Assembly: GCA_018697195.1 (NCBI GenBank)
Contig: CM031866.1
Location: 5,405,418 to 5,469,417, forward strand
Direction of reading: 5' to 3'
Source: Certhia americana
Taxonomy: Eukaryota; Chordata; Aves; Passeriformes; Certhiidae
Length of the DNA stretch: 64,000 nucleotides
Shown: in pieces, positions 50,917 to 63,509 of the stretch
How the letters are laid out: each line of letters begins with the position of its first letter
Numbering within the stretch: position 1 is the first letter of the stretch
Made by a program: the position numbers and the translations under genes
Notes under the pieces: generated by a model
What the model saw: only the letters and a program-made list of their open reading frames with translations
The model's database searches: none
What the model was told of the DNA's origin: nothing

Positions 50917-53900
50917 GTAAAAGATGCTCTGTGGTTGTATGCCTGTTGTTTCCAGCCATCTACCTTGAGGTAGTAAATGCAGATCTGATGCAGCTGCAAA
51001 TGGCTTGTAACAGCACCCTGTCCTACCTTCTGCCTTGGAAAAAGTGAGCAGGAATGGTAACACATGGAGATTAACAGTTATTTACAGTTATTGTGGATTT
51101 TAATAGAATTGATAGTGTATGTTACAGGTGACAGGAATACGAGTATGGTGTTTTTCTATTAAGAACAGTGACATGCTGGTGACATTTTAAAGGGTTTTTA
51201 GATGAGGTGCAGCATCTATCTCTACTTGAGGCTTTTGTTTGAACAAGCACATGCAAATATTGGTAAGCAGCTTCCCAGCTGATGCTCTCACTCTTTCTTC
51301 CTTTTTGCAGTTTTGGTCCTGTCAATTTTCTTATGAGCCTTTTGATATTGAACATATGGATTGGCCATGGCACTTAACTGCTTTTTGAAATCTAAATAAT
51401 ACGTCTCAACCCTGATGCTGGTATAGTGCTTTTCATCTGAGCACTTTACAAAAAAAAAAAAAAGATAAAATAAGCCTGCTAAGCTGCAATTTGGTATTGT
51501 GTTTATTGACATAAAAGGTCAATAGATTCTAAAAGAATATTTCAAACCAAATGATTTCTCCCTTAAGCTATATAAGTACTATGAATAGAAATCAATACTA
51601 TCTGGAAGTATTTGAGCTTATTTAGTAGTTAACTCCATTCAGAAATCATGGGGTAGGAGCATTCTCTTCCATAGGACCAGTTCATGCTGAGTGCTCATCA
51701 AATACCTAAATTACTTTATTTGCTGTCAGTTCATGGGTGGTATCTCTATTAAAGCTGTACTCATAATACTTCCTTAAATGAGGCTGCAGCTGGGACTTAG
51801 CTCACATGGCACAATGCAAAAGTCACTCCAGCTGTCAACTGAACAGGTTTCACTGGAGTTGTGTCATCTCTGTGCAATGGAGTGTTAATGCTGGGAGGAG
51901 CAAGCACTACTTGTGAGATACAAGTAGTTGCTAGGACAGGCTTTAGCTAAATCTTTTGGAATTTGAATGTGAGTTTGGGAAACGACTTCTTTGGGCATCT
52001 CTTCTCCTGGATGTGGGTGACTGCTGCTCAAAAGCTCAGGCTCACCTTCATCCTTGAGCTTCTGGTGCAAGGGAGGCACGGAGGGTGTATTTGAGTAGAT
52101 CTCACATGCTTGGAGTCAGATGATGGCTCTGGGAAAATGCACTATGCAAGTCTGCAGCCTAAACGCTGAATTGTTCGAGCTGTTGTGTAACCCACCCATA
52201 ATCTGAGTGCTGCGTTGCAGGTTTTTGTTGCATCATTAAACCTTCTCTTTCATTACTGGTTTAGGACCATTATACAGATCTCCTAATTCATATAATTAAG
52301 TGCAGGGCAGCTCCAGTGACATGTTGATTTGAGCAGTGAAGTGACTTAATGTCACGGTTGGCTGGCGGGTGCTTGGCAGCAGCAGGCAGGGATGGAGACA
52401 GCTTTTGAAGAAAGGGGGAACCATCACTGCTGCTAGGGTGGAGAGGTGATACCGTCCAGATTACAGACTGTACTGGCAGCCATCTCTAAAGCCTTGGGCA
52501 AGTTGTGTAATTTTCTGTCCCTTTGTGTCCTCTCCCAGCATTTCTCTGTTTGACATCGTGGCAGAGGGATTCTTGCTGCATCCATGGGGCTCAGCATAGA
52601 GGGACCTTGGGCTTGGCAGGAGCTGCAGTGGGCAACAAGAATATATAGATCTGTTCTTTGTATTTTATACCAAGATACCTCCTTAACATGTAGGAGAAAG
52701 TCTTGTATTAACATGTCAGTGCATGTTATATGCTGGTGTTTGGTTTCAGCATATACATGTTCTCTTCCTTGCCACAAGGTTTCTAAATACAGTAAAAATA
52801 TATTTATTTTTTTGAGTATTTTGGAAACTGTGTGGAAATGAAGAAGAAAATCAATTTCATACATGGGAGAAGTCAGGTTAAACAAGTGAATTGTGTAGGC
52901 TTCGTGGCTGGAGCAGGAATGCCTTGCACTGATGGTGAGTTTGATTTTCTTCTGTGTTGATGAAGCTCGGTTGTCTTTTTTAGCTCAATTTTCCACACAG
53001 GAACTGAGAAACAAGCCACATTGACTGGGACGGTTTTAAACAATGAAAGCATGGGGATAATTTCATAACCTTGATGTCATGGCGTTGCTTTGAGCAGGGT
53101 GATGGACCAGACAAGCCTTCAAGCTGAAATTTTCATAGGAATCTTGTTTTCAACCACCCTGCTTTCTCTCATATGCTGTTCTGGGGGTGACATGTCATCT
53201 TCCTGAGAAATGTCTGGCATGTCCTGTCACAACCTGCATCTAGTATTTCAAAGACAATAGGCCCATTCTGTTAAGTGGGGAGCTGTGGTCAAGTGGCATT
53301 CTCCTGTGCCTCTGAGGCATTGTGTTGGTGGCTCTTGATGATGGCCATGCTGAAGTCATCCTTGCCTTCCTTGTTTGTGCTTCCTCTGTTTCCTGGTCTT
53401 CTGAAGGGGGTTTGTTTTGGGCTTTGCCCCATTCCAACAAGAGGCACAACTAATTGAGACTGTCACCTGAATATCATGGTAGAGGAGAGGAAGGAGAAGA
53501 ACCTGTTCCAAAATTAAACAAGTTTCTTTAAAAAGATTGGTTTAGAAGTGTGTGAGGGCTTGAGATGTTACTGCAGCTTGCTGCTGTTTGCTTTGTTTTT
53601 TAGCTGATCAGTCTCATACTAGTTCCCAGTAAGAAGGAGAGTGGTGGTCTTGCCATGGTGGTTCAGTGAACTAAGCCCTTTCACAGATTTTAAAGTGTCC
53701 ACAAGCTAAGTTTTAGTATCTCCCACAGACAGTCAGCCATGATGGTGTTGTGGAAACACCTTGAAGTCCTTATCTCAATGCTGGTGTGGTTTAACAAGGC
53801 TGTCTGGAAAGAAGCAGTTGCTATTTAGTTTGAACATGGTGACAGACTGCAGTTTAAAGAAGAATGAATTTCAGGACCAAGTCCCGCTTTTATTAGTAAA

Positions 53901-53949
53901 TACTAATGGGCAACAAAAGTATTATTCTTTCCAGTTTTTTCCTTTTCAG

Positions 53950-54011
53950 TTTCGAAGGTTTAGACCTTGTGTACCTTTGAAGAGCACATGTACAGGACCA
54001 TGCTCTTAGAG
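53950..54011 (+). other. Candidate exon, 62 bp, ATG in good context at its end
   Basis: A long pyrimidine tract ending TTTTTTCCTTTTCAG (AG at 53948-53949) and the donor TTAGAG|GTGAGG (GT at 54012-54013) enclose 62 bp. All three frames carry stops, so it would be untranslated up to GGACCATGC at 54000, an ATG with A at -3. From there Met-Leu-Leu-Glu reaches the donor exactly at a codon boundary. This fits a 5'-untranslated exon with a tiny coding end. Splice signals on both sides are strong, but the gene is unknown. Confidence 0.33.
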
Positions 54012-54772
54012 GTGAGGGGTTTTTCACTGCTTTTGGAATCCCTGTGGCACCTCATCTTCTCCTGGGCAAACAGGTTTCTGTGTGTTAATGCCCAAGAGGT
54101 GTCTGTGAGCCCAGGTTGCTGTCCAGAATCAAGGGAGAGAGCCATAAAGCATCAGTGGTATCTTTGTTTTGCTACTTTATTGTGATTTCTTGTGGAATTA
54201 AAAATCAAACTTCTTTCAGTTTTGTGCAGGTCTCCAAGTTTTAGATAGAAAATCTGTGTCTGTCCAGAGCTAGAGCAAGCAGAGAAGTGCTTTTGGTTTG
54301 TTGCTTCCTTGCTTTACTCTGTTTACTCCATGGGACTGTTTCTGTTTACAAGTTCAAGGCGACAATGCAAAAAGACTTTGGGTTTCAAAAGCTAATGAAG
54401 TGTATATGAAAGAATATTTGTCTCCCATCTCTAGGTAATCAGGATTGATGGGACTGCAGTTAACATCTTAATATTATTGCTTGCTCTGCAATCGGTAGGG
54501 ATGTGAAATATGGATATGTTTTGCTTTCTATTGTTTTAAAATTGTCTTTTTTTTCATTCAGTATGCCAAGTCCAATGCTGCTCTCTAAATAAAACCCACC
54601 ATTTACTTTCAGTGGAATGTTGTGTGTGTGTCAAAATGCAATGAGCTGCAATCTTCCCTCCAGTCTTTATGGTACAAATGTAGCTTGGTGCCATGGCTAG
54701 AGCATCATGCTGCATTTATACTTGTCCAAAGCAATGCAGATTTTAGGCAAATAATGTTGTTTTCTTCCATTT

Positions 54773-55535
54773 GTATAGAATCATAGAATTGTATAGCTTT
54801 AAGGTCATCCAGTCCAACCATTACCCAGCTCTGCCAAGAACAACACTGAACCATGTCCCTAAGTGCCACTTTTACAAATCTTTTAAATGCTTCCTTGGGC
54901 AGATGTTCTAGTGTTTGACCAACCTTTGGTGAAGAAATTTTTCTGCATGTGCAATCTAAGCCTCCCTGGTACACCTTGAAGCAGTTTTCTCTTGTCCTGT
55001 CAGTTGGGAGGCTAACCCCCACCTGGACCATTGATCCAGCCTTCCCAGATCCTTCTGCAGAACCTTCCTGCCATCCAGCAGATCAATATTCCTCTAGTTA
55101 AAGATGTTAAACAGGACTGGCCCCAGTACTGAGTCCTGGGGAACACCAGTTGTGACTGGCTGCCCACTGGATTTCCCCCCATTCGCCACCACACGCTGGG
55201 CCCAGCAACCCAGACAGTTTTTAACCCAGTGAGCAGCAGAATCATACACCCATCCAAGCCCTGAGCAGCCAGTTTCTTCAGGAGAATGCTGTGAAACAAG
55301 GTGTCAAAGGCTTTCCTCTAAAGTCTAGACAACATCTGCACCCTTTCCTTCATCTACTGAATGGGTCACTTTGTCATAGGAGGAGATCAGGTTAGTCAAG
55401 CAGGACCTGCCTTTCCTAAACCCATGCTGGCTGGGTGTGATCCTCTGGTTGTCCAAGGAGTGTGTCCGGATTCCCTTCCCTAAGGAATTAGGAAATACAG
55501 TTCTGACCATCAGCCAAACTTCTGGAAAGGTCTCG
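54773..55535 (-). mobile_element. CR1 LINE with degraded reverse-transcriptase remains
   Basis: Minus-strand CR1 of about 760 bp, the longest transposon here. The 3' tail is at the left (ATAGAATCATAGAATTG). Reading leftward from about 55510, minus-strand codons resemble the CR1 reverse transcriptase: a SQHGFRKGRSCLTNLI segment near 55395-55445, a KAFDT-like segment after a stop, and an N-terminal part of the FN-IFINDL block near 55096-55112. The frame is broken by shifts and stops. The sequence then passes directly to the C-terminal ORF2 region (FKRFVKVALRDMVQ near 54840-54885) with no FADD catalytic box between, so an internal segment is deleted. The element is 5'-truncated and cannot encode an active enzyme. 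The right edge is approximate (55530-55565). Confidence 0.9.
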
Positions 55536-56450
55536 TGAGCCAGTCTCTCCTGGGAGATGCAGTAGAAGCAGGAAAAGGATGTCCTGTAACGAGAATATCA
55601 TGGTATGCAAATATAGGCTGTGTATTCAGAGCAAAAGATTGCAGCAACATGCAGTTGTACACCCAGCAATTTGAGAGATGAGGAGGAGAAGCAATGTTTT
55701 CCTTGACAGCATTTGATAGGAAATTGTGAGGACGTTTTATAGCAGGCAACAGCCAAAACTCAGAAAACCCCCAGAGATTTGTTTGGGTGCTGGGGACTGG
55801 CTGTGCCTGGGTGTCTTGTCTCTGAAAAGGTTCCAGCTGTATCAAATAATCCCAAATAATCAGCCATCCATCTCCTAGACCATTACTTCCCTCATCTTAG
55901 TGCTGCTTTTTGAGTTTGTTGAAAGCTTTGCAATGGCAATTACAACCAGATGGTGAGATAACTCGTTTTCATGTCAAAGTGCTCAGAACAAAACATGGAA
56001 CACTTCTCAGAAAAATAAAATAGGTTTGGGTTCAGGGAAAAAAGAACAAATTTGAGGAGTGGTTTCCTCTGTGCTGGGCACTGTTTGTGAAGGGTGGGAG
56101 TTTGCTGGGGAGGAATCAGCAGAGTAACTGGAAACCCTGAGGTCCATGTGTTGGGACTCTACCAAGCATGTTTTAAGAGTCCCAACTGATTCCTCTCAAA
56201 TAGATTATCAACACAGAATAATTTCTTTTTTGTCTGTATTGTTCACTGCTGTTCATTTAATTTAGGATTTTATCAAGGGTGTATCTTTTGATACTTTAAT
56301 CCTCTGCCTCCTGAGGTTGTATCAGATGCAGATTATCTCTGAGGTATTTGCCCTTTTTGGTAAAACGACTCATCTCTTGCAGCAATTGTATATATAATCC
56401 ATACAGCCAGTTAATGTTGTCTTCTTAAAATTGTATATAGCTGTAACACT

Positions 56451-56480
56451 TTCCTTTTCTTTTCTTTTCTTTTTTTCTCT
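56451..56480 (+). repeat. (TTTTC)-type pyrimidine microsatellite
   Basis: Three to four TTTTC units interrupted by a longer T-run, all pyrimidine. It is followed by CTCTTCATAAAG and could act as a polypyrimidine tract, but no convincing exon follows. Confidence 0.8.
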
Positions 56481-59143
56481 CTTCATAAAGAATGTTTCAG
56501 TAATTCGTCAGTGTCATGGGTAATTTCTGCTTCAGCTGTCTCAGTGTGGAGTGAACAAGACCATAAACAGTCTGCTATCAAATAATTATGTCCTAACAAA
56601 AGAGATGAGGTTTCCCCCCTATTTTTATTAAACTCAAGCAGAACAGGTTGTGTAGAGGCAGGTGTCAAAAGAACTCTCCTTTACATTCTCATTTGCTTCA
56701 GTGAGCTCTGAGGAATATCATGACTATAAACCCTTTTAGGAAGAAATTATCCAGAGTTACAGGTTGTCTGGAATGTTGGCAGAGCCATGTAGAAACCAAA
56801 TTGCTTTTCATAAAGCTACTGTATGTCATAATTTTCTTGTGATAATACCGAGTAGTTTTTCATTTGTAAAGCAGTATGAGTTCACCCATGAAACATAATT
56901 TTAAACCCCATCTTTTTAAGATTCAGAAAACGGGAGCTATGTCAGTGTTCATCAACACTTGGTAATGATTTCCCAGTAAAGGAGAAGGAGGGGAAGAAAT
57001 CCCCAGGGATAAATCCTTCTGAAATGGGTGTGCTTAGGCATGCAGGAGTTGTCCCATAACAATTTCATGGGAAACAGAAATCAGTTCTTTTGGGAATTGA
57101 TACTTTGATGTGGACAAGCTTACTGATTGTGCAGGTTCTTTACACAGAGACGTAAAATATATAAGACTTTTTAATGTTACTTGCTTCTTCTTGTTGCAAT
57201 TTAAAAAACTCCCACAGAATAAAACCAGACAAAAAACGGTGATGAAGAATTTTATGATCTATGTTAGTTTTTCATTGCTAGGCCAATTTATTTTTTCCAG
57301 TTGCTAATACTTTCCAGGTCTTGAACATCCAATTGAGCTTTCCATACGCACACCCTCATTCCTTAGTGGAGATGAGGGAAAAACTGCAGTGATTCACAGC
57401 ATGTTCACTATCTACCCTGGCAATGTTAGCCATACCTACAATCCTTGCTGGTTCAAAGGGACAGCATCAAACCCTGCTTTCTCTGTCAGAATACACAAAT
57501 ACAGTATTAAAAGCCAAGTTGTCAGTGTCTCATAAACGAGTGAAACCACTGTGTTGTTGTTTTATGTGCCTGGGAAAGAGCTGTTCCTTGGAGATCAACA
57601 CAGGATGGCAAATAGTTAATCATTGCTTAATCAAACAGTAACCATCTTCTAAATTGAGGTCCTGAGAATAACACTGCAGAAATGCCAGAGGAAAGTTCCA
57701 GTCTGCTTGTTTGTGACTGTGAGGGTGGTTTTTACTGGTTAATGAATCCAAAGAGTGTTTGTACGCTCTTAACGGGGATTTAAGAGTTCAGGTAATTCCA
57801 CTTTCAGCTCCAGTAGTTTGGCATAAGAATGTAATTCAGAAATGTGTGACATGGCAATGAAGGAATTCATGCACAATACTCATACTTTAAGGGGATGATT
57901 TTTTTTCTGTTTTTCCCCTTTGGTCTATATCTAAATAAACATAATTGTAGTAAAACACAGTACTCTGTAGTGCCTTGCAAAATACTCTCCCCATTTCTCA
58001 GCAGAATGTATAAAAGAGACTTTTAGCTGTTAATCTTAATAAAAAAACATGGTATAAAACTGACACTGAGGTGTTCAGGTGATGCAGTTCTTATGGATGA
58101 AGGAGTGAGATTTGTTGTGCAGTGCCTCACCTCCCAGTCCTGTACCTTCCCCAGCTAATTCACACAGTACAATTGATTTCCCAGCTGGTAACTAGTTTTG
58201 CCATTGTTACTTCTGTGCTTGTAATTGCACATTGAGGTTGGCAGGTTGGCTCAGGCTGTTAGATTCCCAGATTATGGATGTTTTCCCAACAGGGACAGTG
58301 CAGGGGCAGAGGCTCTGTCTGGTAGAACAGGAGGAGGCAGTTGGTGTGTTGTGCTTATGTTTGGTGGTGTGTGTGTGTGTAGCCACAAGTTTTCCTGGTG
58401 TGATAACCAAATGATGGTCTGAGATACCCTGATAACTTTGATTTAGCTAATAAAATCTCCCACATAGCATTTAATAAACTACAGCCCAACCTTGGCTTTT
58501 TCACCTTTTGACATTTGATTCACTTTAACCTTCTAGGTATGCTTTGGAGACCTATGGATGAATCTACTGAGTAGATTTTGCCCCAGACCAGGAAATCAGT
58601 CTGTGGAAAAGTGCAGGCAACCCAGAAGGGTTTGGCAGAGATGTCCTGGTAGATTTGGGCTTAATCTGCTGGTCACCATCTACCTTTGTTCTTGTTAAAA
58701 CACCTTGGTATAAGGCAGTCCAGAAAGAGTTTGATGAAGTCTGTCTGGGAGAGACTGTGTTGGTGGATGCAAAGGACTTAAGGCCAGCTTAGTTGTTTGG
58801 GATTCAGTGATGGACAGCAGATCAGCAGCTCCGGGGATAAACCAAATAGCAGGACAGCAGCAAATACAGCTCAGCAGTGCAGTTATTCTTAGGTGGTGCC
58901 AGAGGCCCATGTGTGTCTATAAATAGCTCTATCCATAATGTGGCCATTGTCCTGTGTGTGCTCGTGGAACCACATGGGACTGCTGCAGGAAGCAACACAT
59001 GCCTCCCGCATGGCTAGCAAGGGAGAGGATGGTTTTTATCCCCCTTGGTGAGGGTGTTGCAGTGCCATTTTGGGTGTTGGGACCACTCTCAGCCATGCTG
59101 ACCATTGTACCTGGTGACTCTTTATTCTTCTTCCCCCTTCCAG

Positions 59144-59240
59144 GAGCTGAGTGTTGTGACCTGCCCTGCTTCTCCCTGCTCGGCGTGGGAACGACCTGAA
59201 GAACAACTTGGAGCCACCTGTACTGCTTCATGCAGTTAAA
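59144..59240 (+). other. Candidate non-coding exon, 97 bp
   Basis: A strong acceptor (TTCTTCTTCCCCCTTCCAG, AG at 59142-59143) and the donor GTTAAA|GTAAGG (GT at 59241-59242) enclose 97 bp that are more GC-rich than their surroundings and hold three CpGs. Every frame meets a stop, the longest reaching one at the exon's last codon. If real, it would be untranslated, for example a 5' exon or part of a long non-coding RNA. Confidence 0.3.
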
Positions 59241-62200
59241 GTAAGGTTAAATGTTTTGGCAGCTCTTTCAGGTATACACCAGGATTGAGATGAGGGGTTT
59301 GGGAGAATGGCTTTGCCTCCTGTCAAGCCATTTGTCAAACTTAGCCTTGATATTTTGCTGTTAAAAGCAATTACAATGATCTAAACATATTCAACAAGTT
59401 ATTTTGCCATAAAATACAATCTCTTTGTGGTGGAAGTAGAAAAGGGATATGTGGTGTTGCCTCCTGTATCAACCAGATGCCAGGGTATAAAATAGCACTT
59501 AACACTTAAAACATCAGCTGTTTTACCCCAATATTTTAAGGTACAGCTTTCATGTCCCTGAGGCAGGCATACGGTTACAGCCCCAGGATTTCCATGGGAG
59601 CCGGCTGGGATCAGAGCTGAGGTGCCTCCCGGTCGGCACAGCGGCTGTCGCTCTGTCTGCCCCAGAGCAGTCGTGTTGTTGAGGCTTCTGGGTTTGGTGT
59701 TCAGCTAGCACCAGCTTCTTGGTGTGGTGAACCAGATCATGGGATGGATCTGACCTAAAAGTGAGTGTATGGTTATTGCAATAGTGATGGGAGCTGTTTT
59801 GATTCATGGAGTTACACCCTTTTCTCTCCAAAAAGACTTGAATGGGTAAAAACTGTTAGCCTGAAGCAAAGAAACTGCCAGAGTCTTGCTTGGAAATGGG
59901 TGCTTGCCATGTGTGAGCTCTGTCAAGGGAGGGAGGGAAGAAAGCCACAGCAAGCTGCCTCTTTTCTCCTCCCATCCTCTCTAACCTGTTCACTTTCTTC
60001 AGTGCTTCATATTTTCCATGGTCTTGCCTTCAAGACCAGTGCTTTAATGAGACTGAGTCCAAATCATTTGGTGTCACTGAGCTCTGGCAACAGCTGGGTG
60101 GATTAATCATAAGCTGTTGTTACTTGTAGAGAGAAAAGTATGTCTTGTAATTATTTGGGTTTTCCTTTTTTCAGTGGGGTTTGAGCAGTGGAATTATACC
60201 TATTTTCAGACCTTGAGAAAGAAATTAAGTCCTTGGCACAATTATGAATGGAACCTGCTTTATGAGGAATGAGTAAGTGGCTTGCTGAGATCTGGCCTCC
60301 AAATTCATCATGTTTAAAGGAGGAATGCACGACACCAGCTGCAGAGAAGCAATTTGTGGCTTGATTTGTCATAGTGTTACTTAGCATTCTGCTAATTTGG
60401 CGAGTGTGGTGAGTTGCAGCAAGCAGTGCTCATGGTTGAGGAAGATTCCAGACCCTTTCTAGGGGTGACTAAGGGGGATGACTTCTTGCACTCAGCTGCA
60501 GCAGCGAAACCTCTGGGGAGGCCCAGCACAGGCAGCAAGAGCTCCTCACCTGAAGTCCTGCCTGGGAACCAGCCTCTGCCTCACGTCTGATTTCTGGGTG
60601 TGCCTCCTCTGAAGGATCTGGGAAAAAAGGAAAAGCTAATTTGGAGTTCAGGAGCAGCATTCTCATACCCTTTCCTTTTTCTACCTGCTGGTCTAGTATT
60701 TCCATAATTGTGCTTATAATGACAATCTTTTCATTTCATTCATAAAGTGGTTACTGCTTAATGAACTTCATGTTAATGAGCTCTGTAACATTTAAAATAG
60801 CTGCATAACTTGAAAAAAAAGAAAAAAGCCATCAGCAATGAAGGGACGGATTTCCACTCCCCGTGCTTAATCCTGTGTTATAATTGTGGAGAGTTCCCTG
60901 GCTGGGAACAGCTGCACAGCGTGGGCTCTCGCTTTTGCAGAGCTCCTTGTCCCTGAGCTGGGGTAATAAATGATTTACTGGGGAGGCAGGGACCTGTGAG
61001 CACTTAACCCATTCATTTCATGAGGGACCAGCCTGAAAGGTCACTTTGTAAAGGCAGTGGAAAGAAACAGTTTTAGGTGTCTGCAAAATGTGGGGCTTTA
61101 CTTATGGGCATGCTGCAGAAAGGCTCAGGTGCAGAAGTGGAACTGGGTACAAACTGTGCTTACTTGGATTTTCATTATTTGATGCTTTAATTTATTTTAA
61201 AATGGGACTTGAGTGAGTGTTCTCTCTTTTCTGGGCTAGGGATGTAGAATTTCTGTTGCTTGGGGTTTTACTTCCTGTGAGATATTCCCAGTGCAGTACA
61301 GTGTCCTGGGAACAGAGCTCTCATTTTCCTTGCAGGGAATGCCACACCAAGTGACTCCATCATTGCAGTTGCTAAGTGAATGATGTGCATTTTTTGAACC
61401 TGTTGTGCCTCAAGGAAGGATGTTTCAGCAAAATGAGCATGTTCTCTCACTGCCTAAAGTATATGTTTAGAGAAGAGCATTTTCCCATAGTTTTGTGAGT
61501 TGAAAGAAGAGGAGCAATTATAAAGAAACCATTTGTAATTCTGCACTGTCAGATGTGGTCATGTTGTGCCACAGGGAGTGAGGTTAGCACAGGTACTCCT
61601 GTAGGAAACCTGAAGTTTCTGATGAAATTTTCCTCTCCTGGAATAAAGTGTCAGCCAGACTGTGGCTGTGTAACTCTGCGGTGCCTGGGGCCACAGTGGC
61701 AGCATTTGCAAAACGGAGCCTAAAGGGAAAAGTGAGACTAATGTATTCTTCAGAGAAGAAAAACACATTAAAATGTTGGGCACTGAAGCTTCTTAGACCA
61801 AAATGCAAGTGGAAACATGTCTTGCATCTTGGTCTTGATGCTATTTTTTCCCAACTCGACCTGTGGATAGAGCTCTGCTGCTAAGGTTGGTGCATGCCTT
61901 TAATTAAAATATGCATTGGGTAACTACTTGGCTTGTATATGCTAGGAAATGCTTAATATTTGTCAGCATTAAATGTGTGTGGTGTTTTGGGCAGCATGGA
62001 TTGTTTTGTACTGCAAGTCTGTGTTTTTGGGAATGCAGTACAAGTGCTGTGGTTTGGGAAGCACAGAGAGAAGCAGGGCCTTACTGCTCAGCTCTAGGAC
62101 TTGGGGTTCTTGTTTCTATTACTGAAACCATCATTGCTTAGCATAGTTCCTAAAACAGCACAGCCCTGAGAGTCAGAGAATAGTGACTGAAGAAGGAGAA

Positions 62201-63401
62201 GGTTTTAGGACACGTGCTGTAGTCAAGAAATGGAGGAATCAATAGTTAGGAGCTTTGCTGTCTCCCACTGCATATGTAAGGCTATAGGCATCTCCTTTGT
62301 GTTGACAGCTCTCCACTGTGTTTATCCTTTTATGCACTGGGGTGAAAAACTCCCCAGAGCCTGTTCTTGCCTCCCTCCATTCTTCACCTTGTCCCATATA
62401 ATATATCTCTGTTTTCAAAGATAACCAGTAACTTGCATGATGTTTTAGCTGCCCAGTTTGATACCTGGGGATTTTCATGAAGTTCCTGTTTAAACTCCCA
62501 AAGTTAAGAATCACCCTTACAAACATGAGCTGGTTGTCACTGAGAGCTTCCCCACAGTTTACTGCAAAAGCATGCATTCAAATGGAAAAATGCATAGGAA
62601 GGTATAGACTGGATTTTGCTCATTTCAGGAGGCAGCTAGAATGTCTGCTAAGGATTTTTGGAAGTGAATATTTGAGCCTGAGATAAAAGTCTCATGCATA
62701 CGTGAAACAGCTGCTTCAGAACCTGTTGGAGGACTTAATTTGAGTATAAACATATGTGTGCGTTTGCGTACATGCTGCTCTTTAATTCAAGTCGACTGTT
62801 AGGTCTTAACTTTATTAGGATGTAGCTACTTGAACTGAAGATGTGGTCTGTGATTTTTATTTTATTATAGAAGCATGATGCCTCTTTTTGAAATGTTGTT
62901 TGGACTTTACAAATCGGTATCTTAAGTACTGTTTGCCTTTAGTAGTATGTCAGGAAAAAATTTACAAGTGAGGGCAGGGTTATATCGGATTACAAGTGAA
63001 TTGCTTGACAGTATGTGTGTACTGTAAAATGGGAAATTAATCACCCTGTGTTGATGACCCATGGACATTTACAAAAGGCTGGACTTTCTGTAGCACAAAT
63101 AGATTCCGGAAACAGGAAAGAGGCTTATGACAAGAGGATGAGATCAGTTTGTATAATTAGAGCTGGCTAATAATCCTTTTTTTACTCTCTGTTTTTCCAG
63201 CTTTTACAGTATCTTTCTGTATTTGAAATTGGGCATATGAACTGTAAAGAGATAGCTGCTGTGATTTGAGTTTTGTAGGATTGTACCTACTAATAGGTGA
63301 AGGGATGGAGCAGTGAAACACATTCAAGAGGGATCTCTGCCTTCCCCTGCATGGAGAAAGCGCTGCTTTTGTTAACCCAACACTGCTTCATATCTTTCCA
63401 G

Positions 63402-63509
63402 TCTTTGGGCAGGAATTAAGTAATCCAGATGATGATTTTTTTGACACTTATGATATTGAAATGGTCCAAAAGAAGAAACTTAATGTTGAGACTAAGGATA
63501 TTTGACTAG
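63402..63509 (+). other. Candidate exon with acidic open frame
   Basis: The acceptor CTTCATATCTTTCCAG (AG at 63400-63401) opens 108 bp ending CTAG|GTATTA. One frame is open for 33 codons to TGA at 63503-63505, with an acidic run (Asn-Pro-Asp-Asp-Asp-Phe-Phe-Asp-Thr) then a basic end (KKKLNVETKDI). The stop six bases before a weak donor fits a terminal exon better than an internal one. GAT-rich AT-biased DNA can mimic this composition, and I recognise no protein. Confidence 0.22.

Larger units (their letters stand above)
39414..54772. other. Presumed intron, distal part
   Basis: About 15 kb without a recognised transposon or gene. It holds a 16-bp tandem duplication (41953-41984), a motif-dense AT-rich patch (41570-41770), two candidate exons (50788-50916 and 53950-54011) and an A-run near 51451-51463. 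Several strong pyrimidine-rich acceptors (near 41124, 46981, 48713 and 49719) open 20-25 codon frames but lack convincing donors, so I do not call them exons. Confidence 0.45.

Noticed and set aside
52433..52885. 150-codon minus-strand open frame
   Set aside because: No domain or recognised similarity; within the chance range.
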